Positions 25,801 through 37,102 of a DNA stretch of 64,000 bases are shown in pieces (position 1 is the stretch's first letter; the number at the start of each line of letters is the position of its first letter). The stretch comes from Galerina marginata (Eukaryota; Basidiomycota; Agaricomycetes; Agaricales; Galerinaceae), in NCBI GenBank assembly GCA_023014335.1, contig JAECYW010000008.1:930001-994000 (forward strand). Direction: 5' to 3'. The translations under genes were made by a program, and so were the position numbers. Under the pieces are notes generated by a model. It was not told the DNA's origin. It did no database searches and was given only the letters and a program-made list of their open reading frames with translations.

Positions 25801-26419
25801 TTTTAGTATACTTTGTTGTGTTTTACCATGTCTGCAGATAGTATGTATTATTATTATTTAGGCCCTTGCAGATCATTTTAGTGCTTCTGAATTATTGTTT
25901 TTCTCTGGTTTTCAGTTTGTGAGTTTGTCACCCAACATAATCTATAGTTTCTTCCTCCACCATTAATGATTCACATTTTTTAATCTAGGATGACAACATC
26001 AAATTCTGCACTCAAGTTTTCCTCAACAAATTTCCTGGTTTGGTGTGTACACCAATGGTTCAGTACAAATTTATTATTTATTTTTGTATTGTTCTAGGAG
26101 GATTCATTACAGACACTCTCAGGCTGGGCAGAGCTAATTGCTGGTATGCAGCTGTTCATTTTGATACCTTACAAGTTGCATCTCATTCTCTACAGCACTA
26201 TCTATTTGTGCTGAGCAAACATTTACACAAGCATCTGCAAAAGAACAGGGGTTTTCAACTGCATTTTCAACTGTCTTCAGTGCTTATATAAAGTCCACCA
26301 TCATGGAGGATGTTAACAAAGCAATCAGGGACTTGGACCCAAAAGAATATAGGAAACAGCTGGTGCACATTATCAGAAAACATCCAATTCGTTTGTGGTT
26401 TTTCTTTCAATGTCAATAG
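22878..26419 (+). CDS. P-loop GTPase (G-domain protein), gene B, with 26 single-codon exons
   Basis: 438 residues if all exons are used. N-terminal exons: 22878-23111, 23161-23333, 23389-23468, 23519-23719, 23775-23913, 23956-23981, 24057-24118. Then 26 exons of exactly 3 nt (24189-25918, listed in the array entry). C-terminal exons: 25989-26042, 26098-26143, 26196-26419. G1 is GRANAGKT (residues 20-27), G3 is in FIFHDSRGFE, G4 is in IFTKFDGL. The part after the array (DDNIKFCTQVFLNKFPGLEDS and on) is helical and Leu-rich. Phases agree at every junction: N-terminal part 915 nt, microexons 78 nt, C-terminal part 324 nt, all multiples of three. From exon 4 on, codon use is much more AT-rich than in the first exons or in gene A. 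Function of the family is unknown. If the array is instead one 1870-nt intron the protein would be 412 residues, still in frame. Confidence 0.8.
24119..25988 (+). other. Array of 26 three-nucleotide microexons and 27 introns
   Basis: Each unit has the form ...AG, three bases, GT.... Codons and first bases: AAG 24189; GAT 24262; TTT 24317; AAG 24372; TAT 24440; GAT 24508; AAG 24571; GAG 24647; GAA 24713; GAT 24784; GAA 24855; GAA 24926; CCT 24997; GTT 25068; TTT 25139; TTT 25210; CCT 25281; GTC 25352; AAA 25423, 25494, 25565, 25636; TAT 25707; AAT 25778; ATA 25838; TTT 25916. There is no stop codon. The encoded stretch is acidic, then Pro/Phe/Val, then four Lys and Y-N-I-F. Introns are 52-75 nt, the normal range here, with GTGAGT, GTAAGT, GTATGT or similar donors and pyrimidine-rich YAG acceptors. 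Units 1-8, 25 and 26 are not copies of the tandem repeat, yet show the same 3-nt spacing; that argues against chance. Splicing itself is inferred, not shown. Confidence 0.72.
24713..25780 (+). repeat. 71-bp tandem repeat: 68-nt intron plus one codon
   Basis: GTGAGT recurs at exactly 71-bp steps from 24716 to 25781 (15 full periods). Each copy runs GTGAGTGTCAATTTGGTGCC, then an AT-rich centre, then a TGAATGACC branch-like element about 20 nt before CTCTGCTTTGTCTCTACAG. Copies differ at only a few positions (for example TTGGTGCC or TTAGTGTC). The three bases after the acceptor vary far more: GAA, GAT, CCT, GTT, TTT, GTC, AAA, TAT, AAT. A diverged 66-bp copy precedes it (24650-24715), and a 60-bp copy sharing only its first part follows. 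Confidence 0.97.
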
Positions 26420-26655
26420 CTGTGCTCACAGCAGGATTAATTTTGTAGGCATAAATACTGATACTGCATAATGTCAATGGCACTTGGAATTCATCATGAT
26501 TGTATTTGTATCATGTAACATGGGCTATAAAAACCCTTTGGTTGATTATTTTTCATGCAATGCCCAAGCTGAGACTTCGGACAAGCTGCACACAAGCTAT
26601 AGACACCAGTTTCCAAAGAGTTGTAGCATATCATCATTTCCCCCTGGAATACTTA

Positions 26656-27038
26656 CTGTCCTTGCATGTAGGGAAGCAACCAAGGGGGGCACCGTGACTG
26701 AATTTTTGTGGTCAAAGTTAGCAACTGGCCGTCTGTGAGCTGTGACCGTTGCTTAAATTAGCAACCTGATAGGCCACTGTTCTGAGGCATGGGCCATGGC
26801 CAGTCGCCTTTAGTCACAAGTAATAGCACATTGTTCAATTTTCTAGTGCACATAAAGCGACTGTTCTGTGAGAATTGATGCAATTTTGTAGTGATTTTAT
26901 TTCAATTAAATTTGAGATTTTATATGTCACAATTATCACTAGCAACTCGCCCTCCGTGAGCCGTGACCTCCCTTCAAATTAGCAACGCAACCGGGGGTCT
27001 GTGATCCGTGACGGTTGCTTCCATACATGCAAGGACAG
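26656..27038. mobile_element. MITE-like non-autonomous DNA transposon, TA-flanked
   Basis: 26-bp terminal inverted repeats at 26656-26681 and 27013-27038 match at 25 of 26 positions (outer part CTGTCCTTGCATGTA). Both ends abut TA (26654-26655 and 27039-27040), the target duplication of Tc1/mariner-type elements. The 383-bp interior has no coding capacity. It holds subterminal repeats of the type GTGAGCYGTGACC and AAATTAGCAAC on both sides. The rest of the 26420-27200 gap is AT-rich and otherwise featureless. Confidence 0.82.
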
Positions 27039-27200
27039 TATAACCAATGACAAGTATTTCAGGGGCCCTGACAATCAACCAGCAATGAAAGAGAAAAGAA
27101 TAGAAATACACATGTTAGAAAAGACCAAATAACTATAGATAGTAATTAAAATATGCAGTCCACATTGTCCCAATCACAAAGCAATAGAGAACTGAACCAA

Positions 27201-29489
27201 CTACTCTTCAATGAGAACCTCAAAAATTTCCAGCAACAGGTGCCAATCCTTCTCTGTAAACACCTCCCAATAATTCAGCCACCACCTTTCTCGAAGCAAC
27301 ACAGCAGCTGGGCCACCCAGTGTGGCGACATGAACCTCCAATGCACGAAGGAGGGACAAAGCTTTGGACATGTCTGGACATATACTCTCCAGCCACACAA
27401 GGTTGACAGAAGGCGGGAAGAGTGTCAACATCCCCTCGGCGCAGAGCTTCACCCTGTCCCAACGACCGATCTCCTTGCCGCGCGTTATCCACTGCTCGAA
27501 CTCTTCAAACATTCCACAAGCCAGTTTGAGGTGGTCAACATTGACACCTGCGCCTAAGCCTAAGCCTACGCCTCGGTCCTCTTGAGACGCCATGAGGGTC
27601 GGCGAGAGGAGCCGGTGGAGGAGCGCCCAGGCCACTACAATGTCGTGCGTCTGCAAGCCGTATTTCCGTGGCATGAGCATCTTCACGCTGAGCAGGAGCT
27701 GCACGTTGATTTCAGGGTTAAGAAGAGAGAGCGAGGCACTGGCATTCGAGGACGATGGTGACGTCGATGCGAGTTCTTGCAGGATCTCGGAGAGCCAGTC
27801 GTAGAACGGCTGCGGTACTTCTTGCGAGTTGAGGATACGGATTACGGCTTCGATGTACGAGTTTTTGAGTACGGGGTGGGCATCTTGGTGTAGACGAAGG
27901 TAGTAGGCGGAGAGGATGTCGCGCTTCTGTTCCTCTGCGGGGGAAAATCGATCATCTAGCATTACTCGAAGAGTGGCGTCGTCGATTTGGCCACCCAGGT
28001 AGAAACCTGAGATGGTCGTGGCCGCAGTCGAGACATCCAAATCGGCAAGACCATGGTATATAGGGTATACAGCCTCGACACTCTGCGAAAACGTGGTGTT
28101 GATCCACTGAAGGCCATGCACCAGGTCGTCGGAGTCTTTCAGCTTCCTCGCCGTGCCTCTCGTCACCTCATCCGCGTCTCTGAACTGCCTCCACCGCATG
28201 TCGAATGTCATCCAGTTGAGGTCACCTGCGGATTTGAGCAGTCGGTGGAACCGAGGGGAGTCAAATTTTGACCATGGCAGTTCGAACGAGTTGAATATCC
28301 AAAAGAGGGTGTGGCCTGTACGGTAGAATAGCCAGGATTGAGGGGATTTATAGGGGCACTGTTTGACTCGAAGGTACTTGTCCTTGGTAAACGCGTGCTG
28401 GAGAGCTGGAAGCGCAGTCGTAGCGGAGAGAAAGAGCATGACGACCCCCACAGCTACAGTGACACACCCAGCCACCAGCGTATGCCGGGCCCATAGAAGA
28501 TCGAGCAGTCCGATAAAGAAGAGAATGAGGGACGACTGAAGGAGTATGGGTAGGAGCGAAAGAATATCGGGCACGCGCCAATATAGCAGTCCTTCGTATC
28601 GCATTTGCCGAAGAGCGACGGCTTCTTTGTGGGGAAGGGCCGCGTCTCTTTGATATTCACGGAGCCATTGGAGGCAGAGAATACCGATTAGCACTGTGGT
28701 TAGGCCGAGGGTAAGGCTGAGGAACCACGCGGCGTTGATTCGGACGTCGGAGGCGGAGACGGAAAAGGGCTGGAGGAGTAGATTGGAGGGTACGGAGGAA
28801 TTGGTGGCTTGGCTTGCGAGTACCCCGAGAAGGCGAACTGAAACGTCGTTGGGGTCCTCTGACAGCCATTTGTACGATTCTATCGTGAAGGATGTAATGG
28901 TCGCCGAGAATAAACCAGCCTGTGAGACGTTGGTATTGGTTTGTTCAGATTGACCGCGAACAGTAAGAAAAAATACGCACGAAAATAAGGAGCTTGTCGA
29001 CCTCCTCCTTCCAGGCATAGCACATCTCATTGTCGTACTTCTCCGTTAATTCGTTGCACTTTTGCCAGGCGTCTCCCTTCTTGGGAGCACCATACCGATG
29101 AGGGTCTCCACAGTGCCAAGGTCGGTCGCCGAACTACATAGTGGTCTCGGTAAATTTTTTGCCATAACGATAACGGCAAGGTAGGACCCACCTGTTCTTG
29201 AAATTCTGGCTGTGAATTTGGAATGGGCGACGGGCCTTTCAGGTTTGGGTTTCTACTTTGGCGCCGGGGTGCCTGATGAGGGGTAAGTCAGAGGATAGGT
29301 CGTCCATGACGTGAATCCACTTACAGGGTTATATGGATTATCAGGTAACGATGCCTGGTTGAAGCTAAACCTGGGCAATTTTTCTGCGGAGCCATGGTTC
29401 AGAGAAGGGCCATCGAATTCCTCCTCGGCTTCAACTTTCGTGGCCTGGCTATCGAGTCGTGCTGGCCGCCTTTCTAGGTCGACAGACAT
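27201..29489 (-). CDS. DUF6535-family membrane protein
   Basis: 705 residues from four exons (minus): 29489-29325, 29272-29192, 29133-28981, 28919-27201. After a hydrophilic N-terminus, the segment YDNEMCYAWKEEVDKLLIFAGLFSATITSFTIESYKWL marks the DUF6535 domain: a charged helix, then the first membrane helix ending in ESYK. Two or three more hydrophobic segments follow (INAAWFLSLTLGLTTVLIG; ILLQSSLILFFIGLLDLLW; LVAGCVTVAVGVVMLFLSATTALP). The C-terminal 350 residues are soluble and helical. The family is known mainly from Agaricomycetes, occurs in many copies and has no assigned function. All junctions are canonical and in phase 0. Confidence 0.86.
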
Positions 29490-31700
29490 GTAGTCTCGGT
29501 ATTCCAGGAGGTGAACGTTGAGGATATGCGCTGAGCATGGCTGTGAGTGTCAGGGTCCTGCTTAATGCGCAACAGCCACACGTGAGAAAGCTCGAGCGCC
29601 TCGCCCATCGGAGTCAATTTAAGGAAGCTCTTGTCTATAGATTATCAGAGCGTCAGTGCTGCAGTGGTTGTATTGAAAGATTAAAGCTTTCAAGGCGAGC
29701 AAAGTACATTTCAGACCTTGTGCTTCGTTTTGACTTGCCATGGACACCAAAATAGTTCAACCACAGTACTAGTTGGAGTTAGAACCTCCTTCATTCCAAG
29801 TTTTTCTTAGCTCTGGATGCATATGGCCGCTGACGTGAAGTATGAAAAGGCAAAGTATCGCATAAGCGTGCTACAACATCACCATGGTGGTAAGAGATAA
29901 AGGAGGAGAAATGAATATGTCGACGATAAAGAATCCAATGATAACACGAGTAAATACCCGAATCGGGTTTGCGAACTTCAACAAATTGCTGGAAAGTTCT
30001 CTTTCTGCCCTACCCGCACTCTCGATTTCCCTCCAATCGAATCCTCGGCAAAGATCCTGCTCAAATCTTTGTAGACTTGGACAGGACACGGGACGGAAGC
30101 AAACTGGTCCACGACTATTCTTCCACTGGCATTTCCAGGAAGGTGCTTATTGGGTGCGTGTGGAAACTTCAACGCGGAAAAACTTCTGTGACCTCAGGCT
30201 GTATTCTTATTTTTTTTCTAGAGCGTACCGTGGCTCCACCTGCTGGGTATATTTTTCGTACCTTATAGCAATTATAGACAATTGACCCTCGAATTAATTG
30301 TGAAACCCCTAATAGGTTTCCTTCTGCTTTGTCGCCTTTTTTTTAAACGTGTTCGTCAGCCAATGAACCAAGCGACTATTTTCAAAAGGCCATTGACAGT
30401 AAGAATTCACGGCTGATTCAAGTTCTGTTCTCGTAATTTGGAGGCTCGCCGCTCCCGAGTCCCCTCTCCGAGTCCTTGCGCCATGTCTTTTGACCTTTCT
30501 CTCGGGCCATCGGCTCTGCGCTCGCCCGCACTCCTCAATTTCAACATTAGCCATACGATATTCCGGCGTTAAAAATTTCAAGCTCCAGCCCCGGGGTTGT
30601 GCATTTTTCAATTGCAATTTCAAGTGAGGTCCCCACATTGTGGCGCATTATTCCAAATTGAGACTCTGATGTAGGTTCAGATCATAGATGGACGGCCGAC
30701 GGATCACCCAAGCCAGGTACGCGTTCAATGCACACCGACGGCCTCCGTATATGAAATAATTCCATGATTTAGGTCCTTGAATGGGTTGGCTTCTGGGCTG
30801 CGCGACTTGGAGTCGGAGGCCCGTCCGAAAGTAGTACGTCATCTTAGTGTCATATTTCGTGGATGGAGCTCTCTGAAATGTGCACAGTTCGGGACCTATG
30901 AAATGGAACACCCACGATTTTCGCCCTTCTTCGCTTGAAATACAGTTCGTTCACGGTTCAGCCATGAATCTCTCAGTATTACCATCTACGTTATCGGTAA
31001 TTTCTGGCCCCGGGTGGAGTCCATGCAAAAATTGATTAGTATGCGTATAAGTAAACAGACTGTCAGTGAACATGCACGTCAATCGCCAATCACCGAATTC
31101 TTGGGCATGTCAATCATCTGAGTATTAGCATACGAGATGGTTTCACCCAGGAGGTGCCAATTCTGTCTGACCAGGACGGATACCAATAGTAGCCGACCTT
31201 TTGAATAGTGGAGACCGTGGAATTGAGCTCCTCCGAGCACATGTCGTCTCCATTTCTGCTTGTCCAGCGGTACGTATGCCCATGTGCGAGTCGCCGGTTC
31301 TACGTCGCCTACTCGAGCAGCGTTCTACTCGTCAATGGTCCTTGTTGTGTTGTACCTGCGATACTAAGCAGGTCCCATGCCCGCGCAAGCTCAAGTCGTC
31401 ATCACGATGAAATAATATGCCCGTCAGGCTGCAGACTGCACGTCAGGATGATTGATCATCCCCGCCCCGCTCATGACCATGGGGATACTATGTATAATCC
31501 ATACTTTTACTGTCAGGAGCTGTCAACTTGTACCAGTGGTATTTCGGATCGTGGTATGATGTATGTAGGTAATTATACACTAGGCATGCGAGGAAGAAAA
31601 ACTGTCCATATCGTCGTCATGAATGTGATTATGCATGAAGTCTGAAAGGAAGCACTGTCATGATAGGTGTTAGGCATCGAACGTCGAACTGCGGCGTCGC
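29490..31700. other. Gene-poor stretch, 2.2 kb
   Basis: No exon chain could be joined on either strand. It carries one copy of a degenerate interspersed repeat (29881-29975). Remaining open frames are short and unlinked. Confidence 0.45.
29881..29975 (+). repeat. Degenerate interspersed repeat, copy 1
   Basis: The start CATGGTGGTAAGAGATAAAG and the later TAAATACCCGAAT match, in reverse complement, the sequence at 36600-36695, with scattered differences between. It is probably a relic of a transposable element; the family is unknown. Confidence 0.5.
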
Positions 31701-32556
31701 TTATACGCTTGCTTTTTCGTGATGGGAGACATCTTCCTTCTCTGTCATAGAAGGCGCGGACGTTTCCTGTGCCATCGCTGTTTTTGGTGCGGATGTCCGC
31801 GATCGCGATGAAGCAGCGAATAGGGTTCCGACGGCGATGAAGGAGAATAAGAGAGAAAACCACGGGATAATCGCGACAAGCTTGACTAATAGATAGTAAG
31901 GGATCTTTGTAAGTGCACCTGGGGTAGCGGTAATTGAGTAGAGTATACGCACGGTAATGGATGTCTTTGTAGACTCTCGTGGACCCCGATGAAGCCTCGA
32001 CGCCCCTCACGATGGCATCGGGGAGCTGAACGCCGTTGATGAAAGCCTTGACACTGGCCTCGCGGTTCACGAAGAACACCATGTACGGGACCATCGCTCC
32101 GAATAGCAGGAGACATGCTAAAGTGAGAACGATCGCTTGAAGGCGCAGAGTGCGCGCGACGAGAGCCTTGGTTCCGGGGATGAACATCCCAGCCAGAAAG
32201 TTGAAGACGAGGAGAGATATCACGAGTGAGGCTACAGTCGCAAGGACACCGACATCGAAGATATCTTAACGATTTGATCTCAGCGATTTTAATGGATTTT
32301 GGGATTCTGTGCGGGCTCACCACTGGTGTCGATGTCAACGACTGCTGGAGGGGGAGCGAGTTTCTTCAACCTCGTCTTGTCCTGATTGGACTTGATCAAC
32401 GCATTCAGACCTGGTAATCAACGGGGAAAGTCAGTGAAAAAAGTCGGGGAAAGAGGAAACACACTCACCGACAGAGGCCGCAACGACGGCGATGCACCAT
32501 GAAAGACCCAGAGTCACAATACGGGCGGTTCTCAAAGGACCTGCGGAGGACGACAT
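31701..32556 (-). CDS. Four-helix membrane protein, unknown function
   Basis: 224 residues from four exons (minus): 32556-32469, 32410-32321, 32264-31953, 31885-31701. Four hydrophobic segments are clear: IVTLGLSWCIAVVAASVG, VGVLATVASLVISLLVFNFL, LQAIVLTLACLLLFGAMVPYM and LVAIIPWFSLLFSFIAVGTLF. Both termini are probably cytosolic. The C-terminus is hydrophilic (Ser/Thr/Glu/Lys). The topology resembles tetraspan or MARVEL-like proteins, but I do not recognise the family. All introns are canonical and all four exons join in phase 1. Confidence 0.75.
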
Positions 32557-35500
32557 CGTTCACGGAGGACGTTGGAGGAGGTTGCGGTAAGGTGGGGAAA
32601 GAGTCCTGAATCGTGAAGCCACGGATCCCGTCCTATTTAATTCAAAAATCCATGGCCCTGAAGCGCCGCCCCAGTGCCCCGAGAGATTAATTTTGAAATG
32701 AAAAGAACTCGCACACGACAGGACAACTATGGTTGATCGGGGTGGATCTGACGATTGACTTCTTGGGAGCCATGTGGACCTTGAAAAGGAAAATTCGGAG
32801 TACCACATGACATTTGATTATTCTGAACGGCGCGCGAGCAATCCTGCAGTTTTTCGGGATGAGCAATATTGCCGACGCCAGACGCTATCTGACCTCTTGT
32901 TCGGACGTTCGGACGTTTTCATTGAGGGCGCTGTCGTTGTGCTATAGGCGCTAGTATTCCAGTTGTTCAGACTGTCACCTACTACTTACTTAGTAGTAGA
33001 TGAAGATGTAAAAGATTGCTGTCGGGGCGTCGGAGCATCCGTCTTGGGGCTTCGGCGGAACAAGCTATCTTTGGCGTGGCAACATCGATGAATGCCCTGA
33101 GATGCCATATTTGGTGTATTTACCCCTTTAGGGACTTGGATCCGTTCCTCTGCCGACAAAAATAGACGAGAACTCGAACGTCGTCGTACCTATGATTTTA
33201 AGACCATTCACTTGAGTTCGAACTCTTAAATACGCGGCCGCGGTAGACTTTTGAGTTCACGTTTGGTTGGCTTGCTTCCAATGAAATCGCTAATTGGACA
33301 AGGTCATTTTTTAGGAGGGACGTCGATGAATATTCGAAAAACATTCGTGTTCTTGGCGTCGCGGTCCCGAGCTCCCGAATCGGTGACCAATTAATGAGGT
33401 TCAGCGCTGCGTCACCCCGCGCGTCGCTATCTGGTATTTCCCATCACCTAATATGCCCGCGTCCCCGGGTGGTCGGCCCATGGGGCTCCATGGTACCGAC
33501 CCCATTTGGTCACTATGTTTATGTATTCAAAAATTCTGAGGTTTTTCTGAGGTTTTGTCTAATACGATATCTTTCTGACGACAAGTCTCCGCGACATGAA
33601 TAAAGTTCTCCAATATTAAAGCGGTAAAGCTCAATCGCTTGGAAAGAATAAAATTGGTAGTAATTACTGGGTGTCACTGCGTTTTCTGCAAACAATGCAC
33701 CCCCTAGATAATTAGGATAAGTCGCTTTTCCAAGATGTCCAGCTGTGAATACGTCAGTGTACACCAAATATCCTGTCACCGGGATTTGTCGAATATACGA
33801 GGGATAGACTTGTGGGAAACATGACAAATCCTAAATATCCATAGGTGGCTTTCTGGTGTGTCACAATTTATCTTTACTCGAAATCTTTCACCCATCTCAC
33901 CATGTATTGTTTCGGCTCACTCGTTTATCTTATGCTTTCCAACCTGGACAATCTGGTTGTCCTATCTAGCCTAAATATCCATGGCTCACCACATATTTAA
34001 AGGGAACCTTCTGTGTTTACTTTCAAGTCAAAGGTTAACTCTTTCTCCTAAACCAAGTCTGGCTTCGTGAGTGTCCATTTTATTTCTTCTAAGTTGTTCT
34101 TCAGCTTATTGAATAAAACAACGACGTATGTTCCCACTGTGGCGACAAATTTATCACTAGAACACATTTGTGCCTTCGCCCTGTCAACGACCCCCAGGCA
34201 GACCGCGAAGTTTTCGAGTTCGCTCAATACGGCAGACCCTCTTTGATCCACCCATACATTGCAAATGACGGAACATCTTCAGGCCGGCATTTTGTGCAGT
34301 GCGTCATGAAAGAGGTGCGTCTTCGTTCAATTGTAACCGCAACTGTTCCGTATTGATTTTTACCCTTCCTTCATTTTTGTCAGACCAACTGCACAACGCG
34401 GGTCCCAACAAATGTCGAGCATCAGACAGCCAGCCCAACGCCGTCGCCTCAACATTTGCCCAGTCTCCATAGAAGGCTATCGTCGTAGCCAGTAATAGCT
34501 AGCTACATACATAGAATAAAAAATACCAAATTTATGATTTTTGCTGTCTCATGTCGATACTTAGGAAGCCCATTTCTGAGTTCTAACGACCTGAATATCC
34601 CGAATTTCCGGGCATGTGGACCTGAAGACATACCTGTGATCCTACTTATCTCATGTGGGATATCGTAGAAACAATACATGGCTACATGAGAATATTTAGA
34701 GTAGGAAGCCATGGATAAGTAGGAATATGCGGGGCATCTCTGCCATGGACAAGTGGGGAGCGTGCAACAATGTCGAACATGTCTAGGGCTAGATACGTGA
34801 AATATCCATGGCCCGGGATATCTTGGGAAAGTGCTATATCCAGGTCAATATCCTGGGGTAGATAATTTTGAGGAAACGCAGTGTGTATGGTCGACAGAAA
34901 TCTGCGCAGCAGAATTGACCCGAGAGGAGTCATGGTGAATCATCAGTCGTTCTCGAGGCGGCGCGCGTACTTGTAAAGTCTAGCTCGAAGTGAAGAATAC
35001 GGAGTTGTAGAACAACAACAAAAAAATTCCGGTACTTAATATTTTCCTCTGTACCGAATTATGGTGATCGGCGATCGACGACGCGTTCAATTTCAACTCG
35101 GAAAACTTCCAAGGGGTGCTTATACACGCCATAGTCGAGTATGATGAAAGCGCTCCAGCCATAGAATTTCTGTGAGTAAACTCGCATATTCTGGACCTCT
35201 GTGACGACAGGCACCCTGAGGATCATTGTAAAAAAAAAAGTCCTAGGTCACCTCAGGCTCCCAGAAATTCCTCCGAACGCTGAGCTCAGGCTCGTCTATC
35301 TCGGGGCAATTCAGCCACTGGCAGATTGGCCTTTTGAACTTATACAAGTGGACTCCGTTTATAAAATCTGATCTTGTCTTTTAAAACTTTAATTTAGAGT
35401 ACATGTCAGTTCAGGCGCGAATCGCGATGGTGCCTCGCGCCCCTACAAATAGAATTAGTGTTATCCGCAGTGGCGAATTTCTGATATTTGCCACTGATTT

Positions 35501-36280
35501 TCGAGTTTCTTTGAGTCGAGAGGTGGCCGATACCGATACGGCCGATACTTACGCATCGTTCTAATCGGGCATCGGATTTTCTCAACTTTAGTTGCGGCAA
35601 GGAGCACTTATATAGGACAACTTAATTTGGGGTTGTAGCTGGCTGCTCTCTGGCTGCAGGACATTTTACATAGTGGTAAGCATCAATGTCGTCACGTCCT
35701 TGGCCTCTTGTGTTCCTGACTGGAATGCTCACTAAATCCTTGTATATCCGTAATACTGCCGTTTCCGCTCATTGCTTCCTATGGTAGGTTCAGGTCGGTC
35801 AGCGGTGCACTGGCAGTCGCAGATCACAAGTGATTCAAAATAAATTGAAGGAGAGACAGGCAAAGCTAACCACAACGCCTGTTCTCGACGTTTTCGGAGT
35901 CCACCTGAATTTGAAAAATAACGGCGATAAACAGAGATGGGGGATTAGGGAGGACATGAATTTACTTGATTTATCTACCGCGCAGGATATACCAGTCCTC
36001 CACATATCGGAGAAGCTCACGGGGCCAGCTGGGGTTGTGTGAGGCTGTGAGCCATACCGATGATTATCACTGTCAGCGCTTAAGGGCCACACCACAGGCG
36101 TCCTCTACGGATTCATATCAAACCAGTCAAGTAGTTCAGCCGCTATCTACTCACTGCTCAGTCACATCAGGATAAATGGCTTGGTTGAATTATATTAAAT
36201 GTGGTTGAAGACCTTCCGTAAAACAGAGCGGTTATATTAATATATTCCCAACGGCGGTACTTAACAAGTTAACCGCTGGC

Positions 36281-36417
36281 GTTTTCATGACTTGCGTGGA
36301 ATGTCGACGGTGTACTTGCTAAAATCCGCCAAATTCCAGGCGGGGGATTGGAAAATTGCTAGGCACCCTCTGTCGTCTTTCAGCATCACTGGTTACTCGA
36401 TTCCTGGTCCTGGAAGA
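36281..36417 (+). repeat. Direct repeat flanking the kinase gene, left copy
   Basis: From GTTTTCATGACTTGCGTGG through GGTCCTGGAAG it matches 38976-39113 in the same orientation, with scattered substitutions and small indels. Weaker similarity extends about 75 bp further upstream in both copies (TTGAAGACCTT...). Confidence 0.75.
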
Positions 36418-36599
36418 CGCGCGGGAACAAGAAAATTACCGTGCAGTACCGAGCACGACATTGATTCACTGTGCACTGCGTGCAGCGATCACCGTGCAAG
36501 ATTTAACGGTAACTGCACGGTAGTTGCCCAAGCCGCAGGGTACATGCACGCTGGTCACTCGCGAAAGTTTCTGACAAGGCCTTTAGTACTGTGTCCGGA

Positions 36600-36695
36600 G
36601 TTGGAGTTCCCAATTCGGGTATTTACACTTGTTGTCATTAGACTCATCATCTCCTTCGTCGTTAGATTTCCTTCTTTATCTCTTACCACCATGTC
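36600..36695 (-). repeat. Degenerate interspersed repeat, copy 2 (inverted)
   Basis: Reverse complement of the element at 29881-29975. The best match is at both ends (CTTTATCTCTTACCACCATG and ATTCGGGTATTTA), and the middle is diverged. Confidence 0.5.
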
Positions 36696-37102
36696 CTATG
36701 CGTTACATCGCCCTTTCATACTCCCTTTGTGGTCTTGCGAATGAGATAGCAAGTTGCTTGAGGTTGTGGTTGAACGTTGAGCGCGTTGCGGCCCCCTACA
36801 GCCGCTGCAACTGAATATCACGTGTGGCAAAAGTGCCATTACAAGCGCCGTACAACCTCTTACCACCGTACCGTACTGTCGAGCATCTGGCTTTGCACTC
36901 TACGATACGGCTACAAAATTTTTTGTGGGCTTTGGGGGGTCCTCGAAGGACCAGCAAGAAGGCTGTCTGCCACACGTTGGGCGAAGCAGTGCTAAATCCG
37001 CGACCGAGACGCGCCGGCTGCATAGTTATTCCCAAACCATATCCTCCTCGCCGCACATTTTCACTTTCCAATCTCTTGCGACGACCACATTCCCAGAAGA
37101 AG

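Larger units (their letters stand above)
32557..37102. other. Gene-poor stretch, 4.5 kb
   Basis: No supported gene on either strand. Open frames are under about 185 codons and carry no recognisable motif. The right part holds a degenerate interspersed repeat (36600-36695) and the left copy of a direct repeat that flanks the kinase gene (36281-36417). An ATG at 36824, in frame with the kinase, would extend that gene into this region. Confidence 0.45.

Noticed and set aside
36824..37102. N-terminal extension of the kinase from the ATG at 36824
   Set aside because: Composition is Arg/Pro-rich and not kinase-like, although the stretch before 37103 resembles a targeting leader. Left as an alternative, not the main call.
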